A stretch of DNA of 64,000 nt from NCBI RefSeq assembly GCF_963455315.2, contig NC_083325.1, forward strand, positions 43,758,985 through 43,822,984. The letters are read 5' to 3'. Each line of letters begins with the position of its first letter. The stretch's first letter is position 1. The position numbers and the translations under genes are program-made. This DNA comes from Globicephala melas. Taxonomy: Eukaryota; Chordata; Mammalia; Artiodactyla; Delphinidae. Below the pieces are notes generated by a model. The model was given only the letters and a program-made list of their open reading frames with translations, had not been told where the DNA came from and did no database searches. Positions 22,540 through 35,899 of this stretch are shown here, piece by piece.

Positions 22540-23636
22540 TTACTTATTTTTGTGTAACCAAATGTCATTCTTTTTAAGTTATTTTGATCTAAGTATAGAA
22601 AGCTAACCTCCAGCAATAGACTATTCGATCTATTTTCTTTTTTATTTTCTTAATACTCAATTCATTAATTCATTTAAATTTTACTTTGGCGTATAAGATG
22701 TGGTGAGGCTCATTTTTTTCACTAGGTTTCTGTCTAAGAATGAAAGCATTAGAATACCAAAGACCACCTATATGAAGATATGACATATTGCAAATGACTG
22801 TCCTTAAAATATTTGAAGACTTTCAAGAATACCCAGATTCAACCACATTGACCTGAGCATAAACGGGAAAAAATTGGAATCTGATTGTGACTAAGAAATG
22901 TGAATCATGTCCAAAACTAGGGAAACAGTTAACCCAGAATAAGGTCTACATGACAGCTACGAAGGAGGAACACAGAGGGGAAAAATTGACCGTGGCATCC
23001 AGCACATTGTCTAGGCAAATAGGGTGTTCTGATCTGGAAATCTCTTTGGATGAACTGCCATCCATCAGGTATGCAATGTGTGAATCCCTCCCCCGACCCA
23101 TAGCCAATCCATCACAGTTCAGTTTCTTAAATCCTTCTTCTTCTAACCACCTCCATCACTCTAGCCCAAATGACTATCATCTCCCCCTGGTCTACACTAA
23201 TGTTCTCTTAATTTTAGTCTACCTGTGGTTGAATGACCAAGTACCCTGCTCCAAATGAGTCTTACCACCAAAGATTTTTATTATAAAATGAAGCTAAATC
23301 TGTCTATGGTAAAAGAACCTTATATCACTGTTTAGAAACTATCCTAACCCAAGTTTAATGCATATTTATATTTATTTATCAAACATACGTGTCAACATTG
23401 TATTAAATACAAAAGAAATGCTATCTTTCGCATAGTCCCTTGTCCTCAAATACAATCTCAAATTTACATTGGAAAAAACAACATGAAACATTAAATTCAA
23501 AATTATCAGCATGAACTTGAGAAACTAGACATCTAGTCACAGAACTTGAATATGAAATCTCATGATTCTAGGAGAAGGGGTAGTATCTGATAAATGGGGG
23601 TTACCAAATTATTTTACAAACAGGGGAAAACTTACT
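22540..23636. other. Intergenic, nothing recognised
   Basis: Unique DNA. A 123-codon open stretch at 22887-23258 shows no known protein similarity and no splice or promoter support. Confidence 0.5.
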
Positions 23637-23650
23637 AAAAAGTCTTCTGG

Positions 23651-23777
23651 GGGAATTCCCTGGCGGTCCAGTGGGTAGGATTCTGGGCTTTCACTGCTGA
23701 GGGCCCACGTTCGATCCCTGGACCGGGAACTAAGATCCCATGATCCGCATGGCACAGCCAAAACAAACAAACAAAAA
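23651..23777 (+). repeat. CHR-type SINE
   Basis: Head 'gggaattccctggcggtcc', tail with 'aaacaaacaaacaaaaag'. Imperfect target duplication around AAGTCTTCTGG (left) and AAGTATTCTGG (right). Confidence 0.88.
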
Positions 23778-23789
23778 GAAGTATTCTGG

Positions 23790-25820
23790 CATTTCTCCAA
23801 GAACACACTGAGGGAAAGACTCTTATCCTTAGGAAGAGTGTGGATAATTGACAGACAAGGAACGAATCTGAAAAGGAGATCTGGAAGATGGAGTTGTGCC
23901 AGGGTCCATGAAACAAGGGAACCTCATCTTACGTCTGCTCAAAGTAAAGGAACAGCTACAATTGTAGCCTACCTGGCAAAGGAAATAAAAAGGCCAAAAT
24001 TGAAAATATTTATCAACACCAAGGGGACTGGGCATCACTGCGTTTATTAGGTGAAGAATGTTAGAAACCCCCATAATTGCATAAAACAAAGGGCAATTCC
24101 AGGACAGGTAAGTTCAAAGCCATCGTAAGAAGCTGTGCATACCCAAAAAGAAAGCGAGGCAATTAAAAAGCAAAATGCTTCTTGCAATCTGTGTCTCTTC
24201 AACAAATCTTTTGGAACAACTCTATGTGCCAGGTACACTATAACACATCTATATGTGCCATGCTTTCTGCCCTCAGAGACCTTAAAGTCTAGTGAAGAGG
24301 ACTGAAACATTCACAGAGGATAAATCCAAGAAAATATGGCCAGAGCAATGAGAGTGGCATAATGAGGATGCTTTGGGAGCCCAGAAGGGCACTAAGAAGA
24401 CAGGGGTGGTATGTCAGGGAAAGCAGTAGGAGATGACACCAATTTGAAGGGATAAGTAAGAGCTGATCAGAAAAAAAGGGATCCAGCTGAAGAAACTCTG
24501 GAAGAATGGAGAAGAAGCATGACGTGTCCTGGGGCGTTATGATTTGGTGTGACAATAGAGCAGAATGAGAGGCCTGCCAGCAGGAGACGAGGCTAGAACT
24601 AGGCACAAAGGATCCTAACTGTCAGGCTACGGAACCAGGAGTATCCCACCATAAAGGGGCGTGTTAAATAAATTAGGTGACTTCTTCCTAGGGAATTCTA
24701 TATTCTCAATCATGCTCTCAATATTTAAGGCTATAGGGAAGTACAGTTTGGTAAATGGGGAAAATGAGTTATAGAAGGGTATAGACAATATGCCCCCAAT
24801 TTTGCTTCAAAATACACATACCTGTAGAGGAGAGTAACTTAAAAAAAAATGAAAACAAACCAAAAAAACTGTTATTAGCATCCTCTTTCTCTAACCCATT
24901 CCAGGAAAACTGGTTTCTAAAGGCCCGTGGAGGAGTATTCATCCCAGGACAGGAGACGATGGAGGTTAGTTCCTAGAGCAACGGAGGGGAAAGCATCTGC
25001 ATCCAAGAGGAAATTTAGGTTTCCTAAGAGTCAGAAGAGAGGGTGAGGACTGGGGTGGGGAAGATGGGACGGTGGAGGACAGTTCCTTTTTTGGCACTTT
25101 GTCCCTCCAGTGGGTGGCAGGTTGGGAACTTGCTGTCAATGGAAGGCAGTCCACCTGGGGCAGCCCTTCCAAAGCACCCTCTGAGCACCACTGCTCAATG
25201 AGGAGCCGTGAAGAAGAGGACAATAATCCCACAGTCCAGTTCCCTGGCTTCTCCTAGGTTCCTGCATGATACCATGGAGAAGGGAGAAAATCTCAGTAAT
25301 AGCCTCAGGTTAACTTTCCTTCCAGCTCCATCATGTGGGGAGTTGGGCCAGATTTAATTAAATTCAGTAAAATATGATTGAAGATCAGCTAAGTGCTCAA
25401 GGTACAGTGGTGAGCAAAACCAGACAGAGACACTGACCTTGTAAAGCAAACAGTCTCTCGGAGGGTGCAGCTTTAGTCAAATACAGAAACAAATGCTAGG
25501 TTGCCTGGGTGACAAGTGCTAAGAAGGATATAATAGGGGAATCGCATCTAGTTTAGGGGAGGGCAGAGTGGTCAAGGAAGTGAAATTTAAGATCTGAAAG
25601 ATAAGTAGGAATTAAGAGGGCAAAGCAAAGAGAGAAGAGTGTCCCAGGCAAAGGAAACAGCATGACACCTTGTGCAAGGGTGGGAGGAAGCAAACCAAGG
25701 CAGAGGTACTGAAAGAGGTCAGTGTGGTTGGCATGCAAAGAGCACGGGGACTGGGGACATTGTTCATTTCCTACACACTGAAGCTGGGAACTGTCAATGA
25801 AAAAATTAATCACTAGTCAG
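23790..25820. other. Intergenic with L2-like relics
   Basis: Near 24195-24320 ('tatgtgccaggtacact', 'ctgccctcagagacctta') and 25370-25760 ('gtggtgagcaaaaccagac') the text resembles old L2 ends. Otherwise unrecognised; no gene supported. Confidence 0.4.
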
Positions 25821-25828
25821 TCTAAGAC

Positions 25829-27000
25829 AGACATGGAAACTTTTATTCGAGCCAACCTGAGGATTATAACCTGGGAGGCAGTCTTTCAGAAAGCTCTGGG
25901 GACTGTTCCAAAGAGGTAAAGGGTGAGGCCAGTATGTATGATTTTGGCAAAGTGGTACATGCCATCAAGCACTCATCTTAGTGGAAGGTTACTGCTATTC
26001 GAGAGGAAGAGATATCTTAGTTAATGGTTTTAGTGCTTTTCTAAGTATGGGAAGATGCAGGAAACTAGGTTCATAAAATTTTCTCCTGAAAAGATCTATC
26101 TGAGGGCCAGTTCTGTCAGTTTTCCAGTATACAAAGTGTCTCATCCTGATTTCCACCCTGAATTCCTTTCAGGATGTACTGTAGGTCAGCGACTGCAGTA
26201 GCTAATGACTTGATTCTTGTAGAACTGGACAGTTGGCAATACTCTTTTTTGACAGTCCCCTCCCTTTTGGTCTTAATTTTGACAATGTTTGGAAGGCATT
26301 TCATGACCAGTTTGCCTAATGGCGATTCCCAGGCCCGGTGAGGATTTCATTGATAGGCCACTCAACGTGCTACTGTAATTGGACTAGACCCTGTTAACCG
26401 TGACCAAAAGCCTCTGGACTGCCTGTCTTACTGGTCTGTTATGGTCCAGGAAGTGGTTCCCTCTTGTTGCTTCTTCTCACATCTAGAGTTACACTATTAC
26501 AATCACTGATCTTGTGGAACTATGTTTGAGCAATCATTTCAGTTAGCCTAATCATCATTAGTTTTATCTGAGGCTCGTCACACATTTGGTAATGCAAGAA
26601 ACAATGATCTTGTTAAATAGGCAGAATACAAGTAATATAGCTAGTTACATTAATAAGGTCACAAGTAAGTATTCAAGCTAAGAACGTCCTTTAAGTGTCT
26701 CTTCTGCACCAATCACTATCTTTAAGGGAAATAGTATATTGGCATTGTTCACCAAAGATGTCTGCACATACCAGGTGAGTGGTGGCTCATTGTGACCCCT
26801 TGCAGGATTGAGGAAGGAATATTATCTTCTGAGGAGTTACATGGCTGGCCCCAAAATAAGGAAAATTGATCTTCATGGTTGAGCAGGTATTTCTGCCACT
26901 GGGGAGTTCTGGTTAACACATAATGCAGATGCACAATGCACACTAGAAGGAAGGTAGGAGGCCAGAGAGTAGATTAAAAGTTTTATGTTTAAATTTTTTT
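25829..27000 (-). mobile_element. Possible endogenous-retrovirus-like relic, antisense
   Basis: The left part ('cttttattcgagccaacctgag', 'gaaagctctggggactgttcc') reads like the reversed 3' end of a mammalian LTR: 'tttatt' would be the poly(A) signal on the minus strand. The rest is not identifiable and no coding region survives. Tentative. Confidence 0.3.
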
Positions 27001-27368
27001 TGTCTTGCCTTAAAATGTGAATTTTTGTTTCATCAGAACTAAAATGCTTACCTGCTAAAAATACACTTCTTGAGGCGGTTATCACCGGCTAATAACAGGG
27101 AGGGGGGAATCAATAAGTTAAAAATAAAGAAATGTAAACCAAATCTGAAAAAGATCAAAAAATGTTATTAAACAAAGGGAAATGTAAACTGTCTCCACAA
27201 TTAAGATCACGTGAGGGTATTTTCAAACGACTTCAAAGGAGAAGAAAGTTAAGGTATAAAAAATTTAATAAGTGGGCAGATGTAATTTAATTACCTCCAA
27301 ATTAAAATATGAAACGGGTAAAGATGTTCAGTTTTCTTGTCTGGGAAAATACTGGTTTCATACAAAAT

Positions 27369-27413
27369 GAAAAAAGCACATGCAGTGTGCAGTGTGAAAA
27401 AAGCACATGCAGT
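27369..27413 (+). repeat. 27-bp direct repeat, 1.7 copies
   Basis: GAAAAAAGCACATGCAGT occurs at 27369-27386 and exactly again at 27396-27413, separated by GTGCAGTGT. Confidence 0.9.
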
Positions 27414-27419
27414 AAGCAG

Positions 27420-28480
27420 AGAAGTAGCAGGTTTCTTTCTTTTGTTCACTTTAAACACTCATTTAAAATTAAATAGTCATAAGGAAGCTTTACTTTGGAC
27501 AAGAAAGTATTTCCAGACACTGCTGTGAGCCCCAGGTTGTACTATAAATACCTGGTGAGTAGCTCCGACCTCCTAACCCTGAACCAGGTGGAACAGCAAT
27601 TGCTGTGATTCAGGAACCCCTGCAGAAGGAGGCCAGGCCAGCAAGACATGCTCTGAGCTGCTCTTCAAAGCAGTCTTACCTTTCTGGACCTAGTGAACCA
27701 CTAAATGAATGAATGGAGACTTATACTCCTTGTTATTACATGGTCTATAGGTGGTTCTCACAGCAACCCAAGAAAACTGAGTTCTATACAAAAGTACTAT
27801 GGGGTAGATTATTTTTTCTTACTTTGCATGTGGACTGGGGAATATTTTCTTTAGGTCTAGCATTTCAGAATAATTAGTTTGATTGGATTAGGTTTATGGG
27901 AACTACTTTGGAATTTCTGTCCTAGTCTTACTGGCTAAAAAGAGAAATTTCCTGTGATTTTAATGCGTTAAATTAACTTGTAAATTGAATATATTTGCAT
28001 AAATTTTAATAAAATATAAGTTTGAGACCAGATTACTCCTAATCACATATTATTCCTCTACCCTTGCTGATTGATTTACCTATTTATGATAAGTGCTGAT
28101 TTCAGTAAATATTAATAAATATATTTTTGAAAAGTATGGGGTATAATGTAAGAACAAAAAGAGCCAGGTCAATCAGAAACAAACTCATATTCAGCATTCC
28201 TCCAAAACATAAAGTAGCTTTCTTTTTCTGAGTGTAAAAATACTGTTCAATGTTTTTTTAACAAGTTGTATGTTTATTTCTTTAAATAAATGTTTTAAAA
28301 TCATACTTTAAAAAGAAACACAGAAGATAAAAAGATACATGTTTATTGAAAAAAAATCAGACCACACAACAAGATACACAAGCATTTATGTCACAGGTAT
28401 ATATACATATATATGCACACCACATGTATGATGTGTATGTATACTCTATATATGCTGTTTATTTCTAGTTTTATCTGATT
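27420..28480. other. Intergenic, nothing recognised
   Basis: AT-rich unique DNA; no repeat or coding signature supported. Confidence 0.45.
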
Positions 28481-28985
28481 ATATAACGTATGATATTTTA
28501 TGATCTTTCCTTTTTTCACCCAGTAGGCATCTTTCCATGTCAACAGAGAACTACATTATCACTTGTAATGGCTGTATAGTATTTCATTTATTCACCCAGC
28601 TCCAAATTTGGGAATGTCCAATGTCCAATGACTTATATGTTAATAATTTCCAAATTATTCATAGTATTATAAAGAAGGCTATGGTAAGTATCTATAGTTC
28701 TATATCTATATATCTTTGCATAATTATTTCATTTATTCCTTAGAATAAATCTTAGAATCTGCAAAGTTACAGTTTATACATTTAAATTGATAAATATTGT
28801 TGATTGCCTTCCAGAATGGTTTTATAAATTTGCAGTACAAGAACATTCCATTCTCCACATCTTTATTAGCAATTATTTGATTACCAGAGTCAAAATTATT
28901 AAATAAGCAAACACACATTTGCACTGTGTTTTTAAGATTTAGGAAAAATATCAATATCACTTTTATGTTTACTGATGTAGGATGG
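28480..28985 (-). mobile_element. Old L1 fragment, antisense
   Basis: Text such as 'aatggctgtatagtatttca' and 'attgccttccagaatggtttt' is the reversed end of L1 ORF2 and the region after it. Highly diverged, no open frame. Confidence 0.65.
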
Positions 28986-29254
28986 TATGTCTGTACTTGT
29001 TAAATATCAACTTAGTACCATAAAGATAAAATATAAACTTCTCCACTAGAATGTAAGGAGAATTGCTGGAGAGCACAGTGATTTTTGTCTGCTGTCTTTG
29101 CCAGTGGCAGACTGGTTCCCCCGAGGGAAAGGAAGTTGAGTTGAATGTATACTCAATTAGTCTCAAATTTAGTAAATTGGACCCATATCCTCGAAATCAG
29201 AATGAGTAAAGAGGCAGAAAAAGGCCCAGAATCGCATGAAATGAGCTCCTTTCA

Positions 29255-29316
29255 CAGAAAAGAACTTCAAGAGTTCAAGAGTAGAGAAGAGTAGAACTTC
29301 AAGAATAGAGAAGAAA
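29255..29316 (+). repeat. Imperfect local tandem duplication
   Basis: 'agaacttcaag' followed by 'agtagagaaga' type text occurs twice in about 60 bases. Confidence 0.7.
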
Positions 29317-29436
29317 TGCTCCCAATTTACACCATTAATTGATCATTGATTGCTAGTTTTCCCAGTTATAGCTATTTATTTATTTATTTATAATGTCTTG
29401 ACAGTACAAACATTTAAAATATTTATGTATTCTAAT

Positions 29437-29632
29437 CCAGGTTCTCAAAATGTAGTCTTCAGACCAGCGTTACTGTCATCACCTGAGAATTTGTTAGAAA
29501 TAAATTCTCCTAGTCCACCTTGCGCTTACAGAATCAGATACTCTGGGAGGGTGGGCCAGCAATCTGTGCTTTATTCAGCCCTCCGGGTGACTTGATACCT
29601 GCTCAAGTTTGGGAATCACTCGTGTAACTAAT
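29437..29632 (+). mobile_element. MER5A (hAT-type MITE)
   Basis: Starts 'caggttctcaaaatgtagtc' and passes through 'catcacctgagaatttgtta', 'aatcagatactctgggag' and 'ggccagcaatctgtgctt'. It ends 'gtttgggaatcactc', inverted to the start. Confidence 0.88.
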
Positions 29633-29661
29633 GGTTCTTTCCCCTATAGTTTCTGAATTTT

Positions 29662-29771
29662 GGGGGGTGGGGACACGCTGCTGCCTAGCTTGTGGGATCT
29701 TAGTTCCCAGACCAGGGGCCCCCTGCAATGGAAGAGCAGAGTCCCAACCACTGGACCACCAGGGAATTCCC
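29662..29771 (-). repeat. CHR-type SINE, antisense
   Basis: Right end 'ggaccaccagggaattcc'. Target duplication TAGTTTCTGAATTTT (29647-29661) / TAGTTTCTGATTTT (29772-29785). Confidence 0.9.
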
Positions 29772-29789
29772 TAGTTTCTGATTTTAGAA

Positions 29790-30890
29790 TTTTGACTAGA
29801 AAGGTCTTTCCCACCCAGGTTTATAAATGATATCATTTATGTTGTCTCCTAATTTTTACTCAACCTTTAAATGTTTAATTCATATGGAATTTCTCACTAC
29901 AAGAATATAATCTTCTTGAAGACAGGAGTCTTCATCTATTTTATTTCTCTGTTTTATCCTAAACCTGTGATTGGTACATGATGTGTTCTTAATATATATT
30001 TATTAATTATTGAACAAACTACTTAATTTCAGCATAAGATGAGACACATCCTTTGTAAAGCTTTCCTGGAAGCCATAAATATCAGCAAATTACAGTCAGC
30101 CTTTCAGTTAGGCTGGTGGTTTAAAATGGCAAATGACAGTCCTAAGTAGAATAAATGTAATCAGTGTGTGCTTACTGGGGTGTGCTAGTGTTGTAATTCT
30201 TAGTGATGTTACATTTTTGGCGCTGGTTCCTAAGAGAGAATTTTAAAACTCAGAGGATTCTTAGTTCTATTAAGAAAAATGATCTGAAACTTGGAAATAG
30301 GCGAAGGGATGACTATTTGTTCTTTCAGTGTCCTGCTGCGTTTTGTCTAGCAGGCACTCCTGAGATTGTCTGATTCTCCAGGAATGTGCGCTTTTGTTTG
30401 ACTTGATATTTATCATTTTTTAGTACAGAGGACTGTACAACTCTGTAAGGGTAAATCTTAACATGTAGAAAACTGATAGTAATATAATTGAATTTTGTCC
30501 AGTAGAGGTGCAGATGATTTTTGTCCCATAGAACAGGTAACCGTTTATTGTGCTGCAGGATATTAACCGCTTTTGTACCTATATTAGCAGTCTTATTCAA
30601 GTATTCATTCTTTCAGCAGCTGTAAATATGTGGCACTCCCCAGTTCTCTTTGACCAAGGCTTACCATTTTTCTGGATCCCCCATTAATGAGTTAAATACA
30701 TCTTTAGACACATACGCATTTTATATTTATTTAAAAGTTATATTTTTAAACTTTCCAGAAATAATACTGCAAGAATGTAACCTTTTTAATTTTGTGATGA
30801 AGATATTGAACACCAGAAAGGTTGCTGTCTTATTCAAAGTTGTAATACTAGTTAGTGGAAGAGATGGGACAAGAATGTAGAAATAAGGAA
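29790..30890. other. Intergenic, nothing recognised
   Basis: Unique AT-rich DNA without supported features. Confidence 0.45.
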
Positions 30891-30894
30891 CACA

Positions 30895-31201
30895 GGTTAG
30901 TAAAAGGGTACAAACTTTCAGTTATAAGATGAATAAGGTCCGAGGATATAAAGTATAACGTGGTGACTACAGATGATAATGCTATATTGTATGATTGAAA
31001 TTTGCTGAGAGAATAGAACATAACATTTTCAACCATGACAACAACAAAAAGGTAAATATGTGAGGTGATGGATGGGTTAATTAACTCAGGGGGAAGTTGT
31101 TTCACAATGTGTTTATATATCAAATTGTACACTGTTTCACATTGTACACTTTTAAATATCTTATGATTTTGTCAATTATACCTCAATAAAGCTGGGAAAA
31201 A
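30895..31201 (+). mobile_element. L1M 3' UTR, sense
   Basis: 'gggtacaaactttcagttat', 'gtgaggtgatggatgggtta' and the end 'tacctcaataaagctgg' with a short A tail are typical of old L1 3' ends. Confidence 0.88.
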
Positions 31202-31654
31202 CTGAAACAAAAGACTTTATAGTAAAAAAATTTTTGTAAGAGATGTAATCATGTATGAAGAAATCAGTGAAGCATAATTTGATGAGACTCAAGAGGAAAC
31301 CCAAGAAATGCTTTGTATAATTTGAATGCCAGTGGTAAAGAGATAACTATCTCATTGCTGATGAAAATCCAATGCACAGATCTTTAATCAGTATTGATAT
31401 TACTGGAGATGAATGCCATGTTTTCCACTAGAAATATACAGAATTGTTACTCTTGTTGTTTTCCATAAAGAAAATTGTTGCTTTAATAGAAGCTTCAATA
31501 CTAATAGAAACACAAATATTTACCATATATCATGTAGTAAAGATTGGTATCAAATTTAAGTTAAAAAATGCTTATTTTCATATGTTCAAAAGGTAAAATC
31601 TCAAAGATGGATGGGACCCTAAAGACCTTTTTTTTTTTTTTTCCCCTAAAGATC

Positions 31655-31790
31655 TTTAATTCAACTTCTTCAGTTATGGCAGCAGTTGAGAAACAGTCTT
31701 GGAATCAAACAGACTTGAATTTAGGTCCATCTCACCGATCACTAAGGGTGTGACCGGGACAAGTTACTTAACTTCTCCAGTGATAGTGCA
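31655..31790 (+). repeat. MIR relic
   Basis: 'acagacttgaatttaggtcc' and 'tgtgaccgggacaagttactt' match the MIR style; diverged. Confidence 0.55.
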
Positions 31791-32726
31791 ATCCCTCTGG
31801 TTTGTTAAAATTGATGTTCAAAAGTAAGACATTGAATCTTGCAGGCTTGAATCAGATGATAATGATAAAGCATTAAGAACAATGCTTCATCCTGAGTATG
31901 TCAAATGAATGATAGCTATTATTATTACTATTATTAAGGTATAGTGATCTTCCACGAAGCCACACATTTAAAATAAATTGACCTTACTAAAATTTGACTG
32001 CTAGATTACCAGTTTTTCACTAGGGGAAGTTGTCAAATCAGAGTCAAGGAAAACTGAATTGTCAATTGGCCTCAGACCTGTTAATGTGCCAAGAACTGCT
32101 GTATAACATATTAAGTATAACAAAATATTTATGTGACTGGTACATAAACGGCAGTGAAAATAATAGTTATGATCGTAACTATTACCGATAATTTTAGATT
32201 GCCATGATTCAGGTTCTCAAGTCTCTTCTAGTTTTAAAATTCCTGGTACCATTCCTCTAGCAATTATATTGCAGGGTGTTTTGCTTTGTTTTGTGAAGCC
32301 AACAAATGACAGTTGAGACAGAAAACAAAACGGATTTAAACCTTGTAATTTTGTTCTGCTTTACTGCAGCCCTGATCAGCTTCTCTTTGGAAGATACCTA
32401 ATTCTTGTGTTGTTCCTTGTGATTTCCTCCTCCTAGAATAAGCCCAGAGACATGACTGTAGTTCCTTATAGTACTGTCAGGCCAGTGTGTGCTGGGCTGC
32501 AACTCATACCCTATCCCTCTTGCAAGAAGGCAGTTTACCCCTAATTATCACCAAGAACTATAATTAGTCTGGATATTGAAGTGACCTAGCCCCTTAAAAA
32601 GGAGCTTTCTGCCAAGATCTTGAAAGGCAAAAAAAAAGGTTGGGAGAGGGAACAAGTTGAAAGTCAGAACTAACAAGAGTTCAAACCATTTTCTAGATAG
32701 GAAAGGGATAGCCGCAATACAGCTCC

Positions 32727-32812
32727 TTTTTCTCTTCCTTCCTTCCCTCCTTCCCTCCCTTCTTTCTTTCTCTTTCTTTTCTTTTCTTTCTTTCTTCCCT
32801 TCCTTTTTTTCC
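32727..32812 (+). repeat. Polypyrimidine (TTCC/TTTC)n tract
   Basis: About 85 bases of C and T only, built of shifting CCTT, CCCT and TTTC units. Confidence 0.95.
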
Positions 32813-33126
32813 CACTGTTCTTTGGTTTCAAGTTTTCTCATTGAGTTTGTGTTTTAGACCTATCATTTAATACTTCTGAGACATAGCTCTTACCAAGCAG
32901 ATGGCAATATGAAACATTATTTGTGGTCAAGTTGGCTCTACCTGTCTCTGAACTTATTATGTTCCATAATTAATATGATCAGATTAGAAGACCAACAAAG
33001 GACATAAGGTGAAGTGGGAATAGGAGCCCTTCTTCATCCCTCCCCTTCCGCAAGTTTTCAGTCCTAAAGCCATCAGGGGCAAGGGCAAGGCAGGCCATCC
33101 ACAGATGTAGGGCAGGAGTGGAGGAC

Positions 33127-33242
33127 TCCAGTGGCCCTGTATTGCTGTAAATTTAGATTACAGAATAGTTGCAAAGATACTGGAGAGAGTTCCCAAATGC
33201 CCTTTACCCAGGTTCCCCTAATGTTAACATTTTACATCCAAT
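33127..33242 (-). mobile_element. Old L1M fragment, antisense
   Basis: 'agttgcaaagatactggag' and 'cctaatgttaacatttta' reappear in the fragment at 34080, so both belong to the same L1M region split by other DNA. Confidence 0.55.
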
Positions 33243-33649
33243 CAGGGTGAAGATGTCCACTTCAAGGGGTGAACTGGCCTTGGGAGTCCAAGCTGGAGAG
33301 AGGTAAGGAGGGCATGAGTGCAGGAGATGGGGTGGTGGCCAGATTGGAGATTGGTTTCACACAGGGGAATTGCTTAAATAAGTAAATATATTAAGGCTGA
33401 TGCGAGTCAGGTTTCCCACGGCCAGAAAAGGAAGTTACATACATATAAAGGGAAAAGCCTAGTTTGAACCCTATGGTGTTAGATTGGACTTCACAATATC
33501 AGTAGGAACGCATGGTTTTCAATGTATGTAGATGGAAATGTGTGCACACATGTGTATAATATTCCCCAGCTTTGACCAATGGGAGGGCTTGAGAGCATCA
33601 AAACCCCAGTAACAATGAACATACCTGACACCCTGAGCCTAAATTATAA

Positions 33650-34073
33650 ATACCATTCTTCACTGAAAGGAAATAGGGCTTCCATTTTTAGAAATTTATT
33701 CTAGAGAAAGAACTGGACTGGCATGCAAAAGTGTATGCCCAAGAATATTCACTGCAATATTATGTTAGTTACTGGACACAGCATATATGTCCATCTATGT
33801 GGGTATGGCACTTACAAACAATGGAATCTTTCAAAATCATTTAAAAGAATAATATGGATATATGTTCATCAGTGTGGAAGATTTCTGGTATATATTGTTG
33901 CAGAGATAAGAAGCAGCATTTATAACATGAATCTCATTTACATAAAAGTGTATGTATACATGTATTTATACAGAGATAAGTGGAATGATGTGTACACACA
34001 CAAACGCACAAAGTGGTTACTTCCAGAGAGGTGGGATATAGGATTTGACTCACTTTCTTTAGTAAAAAAATAA
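33650..34073 (+). mobile_element. Old L1 3' region, sense
   Basis: Typical order for the region after L1 ORF2: 'caatattatgttag', 'acaaacaatggaatctttc', 'gtggttacttccagagaggtg'. No open frame remains. Confidence 0.6.
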
Positions 34074-35160
34074 ATTTTAATTTGCAAAGATAGTGGAGAG
34101 TTCCTGAATGTCCTTCACTCAGTTTCCTCTAATGTTAACATGTTATGTTAGCTATGATATGTTTGTGAAAATTAAAAAATTAACACTGGGGTATTACAAG
34201 TAACTACAGATTTTATTCAGATTTCACCAGTTTTTCCACTAGTGTGCTTTTCTGTTCCCGGATTCTATACAGGATCCCACACTGCATTCAGTCATCACAT
34301 TTCTTTCTGTCTGATCTGTGATAGCTTCTTGTTTCTTGTCTTTTTTTATGATGGTATATCAGGGTGGAAGGGGAGAAGCAAAAAGGGACAGAAAGGAGGT
34401 GAATAAACAACTTAGTCTAGGAAAATAGTTACCCCTATGTGTGTGTGTGTGTATGTGAGGGAGGTGGGGAGAGAAAAGAATTTTTGAAAGCAAACATTGT
34501 ATGGTTTCATTGCACGGCAAGTTGCTAGTGATCTGGATGAGTGGAAACCATTTAGGAAAGGAACCCCATATATTGGCAGCATGTGGTCAAAGGACGTGGA
34601 AGAGTGAATAGATGTCTGTTAAATGAAGACATATGGGGCATTTTAAGGTCACTTACATGGAGCATCATTTTAAATGTATGAGTAACGCTTGGTACTGTGT
34701 TTTCACCCAGGTCTTTTCTTGCTTTAGATGACCTTGACAGCTTTGAAGAGTTCTGCTCAGATATTTTGTAGAATGCTCTTTAATTTGGGTTTGTCTGATG
34801 TTTTCCCCATGATTAGAGTAGGGTTGTGGGTTTTGGGGACAAATATTAGAGGTGAAATGTCCTCATCACATCATTTCTCAGGGTACATTATATCAACATG
34901 ACATTGCTGGTGATGTTTACCGTGATCAGTTGGTTAAGGTGGTGTCTGCCAATTTTCTCCATTATGAAGGTACTATTTTTCCCTTTGCATATTCTATTCT
35001 TTGGAAGCAAGTCACTAAGTCCAGTCCACACTCAAGGCGGGTGGGGTGGTGGTGGTGGTGAAGCTTTACCTCCTAGTAGAAGTTATACACATATATTATG
35101 TGGAATTTTTCTGTAAGGAGGATTTGTCCCTTCTCCCCCATTTATTTGTTATAATCTAAT
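34074..35160 (-). mobile_element. Old L1M fragments, antisense, interrupted
   Basis: 34074-34345 and about 34700-35160 read as reversed L1M 3' sequence ('ggatcccacactgcattcagtc', 'tttaatttgggtttgtctg'). The intervening 34346-34700 is unrecognised and may be an insertion. Confidence 0.55.
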
Positions 35161-35890
35161 ACTGTGTTATTTTGTTGCTCAAATGTTTCCAGCTTTGGCT
35201 CTCCCTCCCTCCCTCCACTTTCTATATTTTAGTGTATTGCTTTAATTTTCCAGATTAGTATGTATTTTCTTCATGATTAGAAACATATTGGTTATTTTCA
35301 CTTTAATATTGGGAAAAAAGGTATGACTTACTTTGATGTTCAATCAATTTCTGCTTCTCAACTACTTGGCAAGGCAGAGAGAGCAAAGAATACTTTCTTG
35401 CAGAAATAGGCATTTCAGTGAGTGTGAAAGGTAAGTAAAATGATAGCAATTGAAATGCACTTTAATAGTTTTCAAGGGTGTGAGTGTTTAGGTTCATTAA
35501 GAAGATTTTCAGGACAGAGGTTTCCATTTAGTCATTCAACAATACTGATTACACCTTTGCGGTGGCACTGGGGAGACAAACATAAAAAAGGGGAGGGCCA
35601 TGAGTTAGGCGGCCAGACTATGGGGGGCGGGGGGAGACACAGAGAGTTTACATAACGTCCCCAAGTCTACACAAGTGGGGATGAGCTGGGATTGGAACCC
35701 ACTCTAGCTTTATTACTTTAAATGCCACCCACACGAGGTGACTTTTGAAAAAGAAAGCGCTCCTCGCCCAGTACTAACTGGGTCTATCGCCACGTTCCCT
35801 TGCATTTTTCCCTTTTTGTTAGTATGTCTTTTAAGGACTTATAATTTCTCCCACATTTCCCCGTTTAACTTTCCCTTGAGTTGTACACAT
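35161..35890. other. Intergenic upstream of MTIF2
   Basis: No gene recognised. The stretch 35500-35725 ends in MIR-like text ('gatgagctgggattggaaccc'). Confidence 0.45.
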
Positions 35891-35899
35891 CGAAGCCGC

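Larger units (their letters stand above)
31202..33120. other. Intergenic with a MIR relic and a polypyrimidine tract
   Basis: A MIR-like segment lies near 31655-31790 ('gggacaagttacttaacttc'). A CT-only tract runs 32727-32812. No gene supported. Confidence 0.45.

Noticed and set aside
22089..22606. Several 90-140 codon open frames
   Set aside because: They run through the paired SINEs; the same peptide text recurs at 37.7, 50.4, 54.0 and 63.1 kb, which marks it as repeat translation.
27337..27528. Small protein with repeated KKAHAV
   Set aside because: Result of the 27-bp direct repeat; no start context, splicing or homology support.
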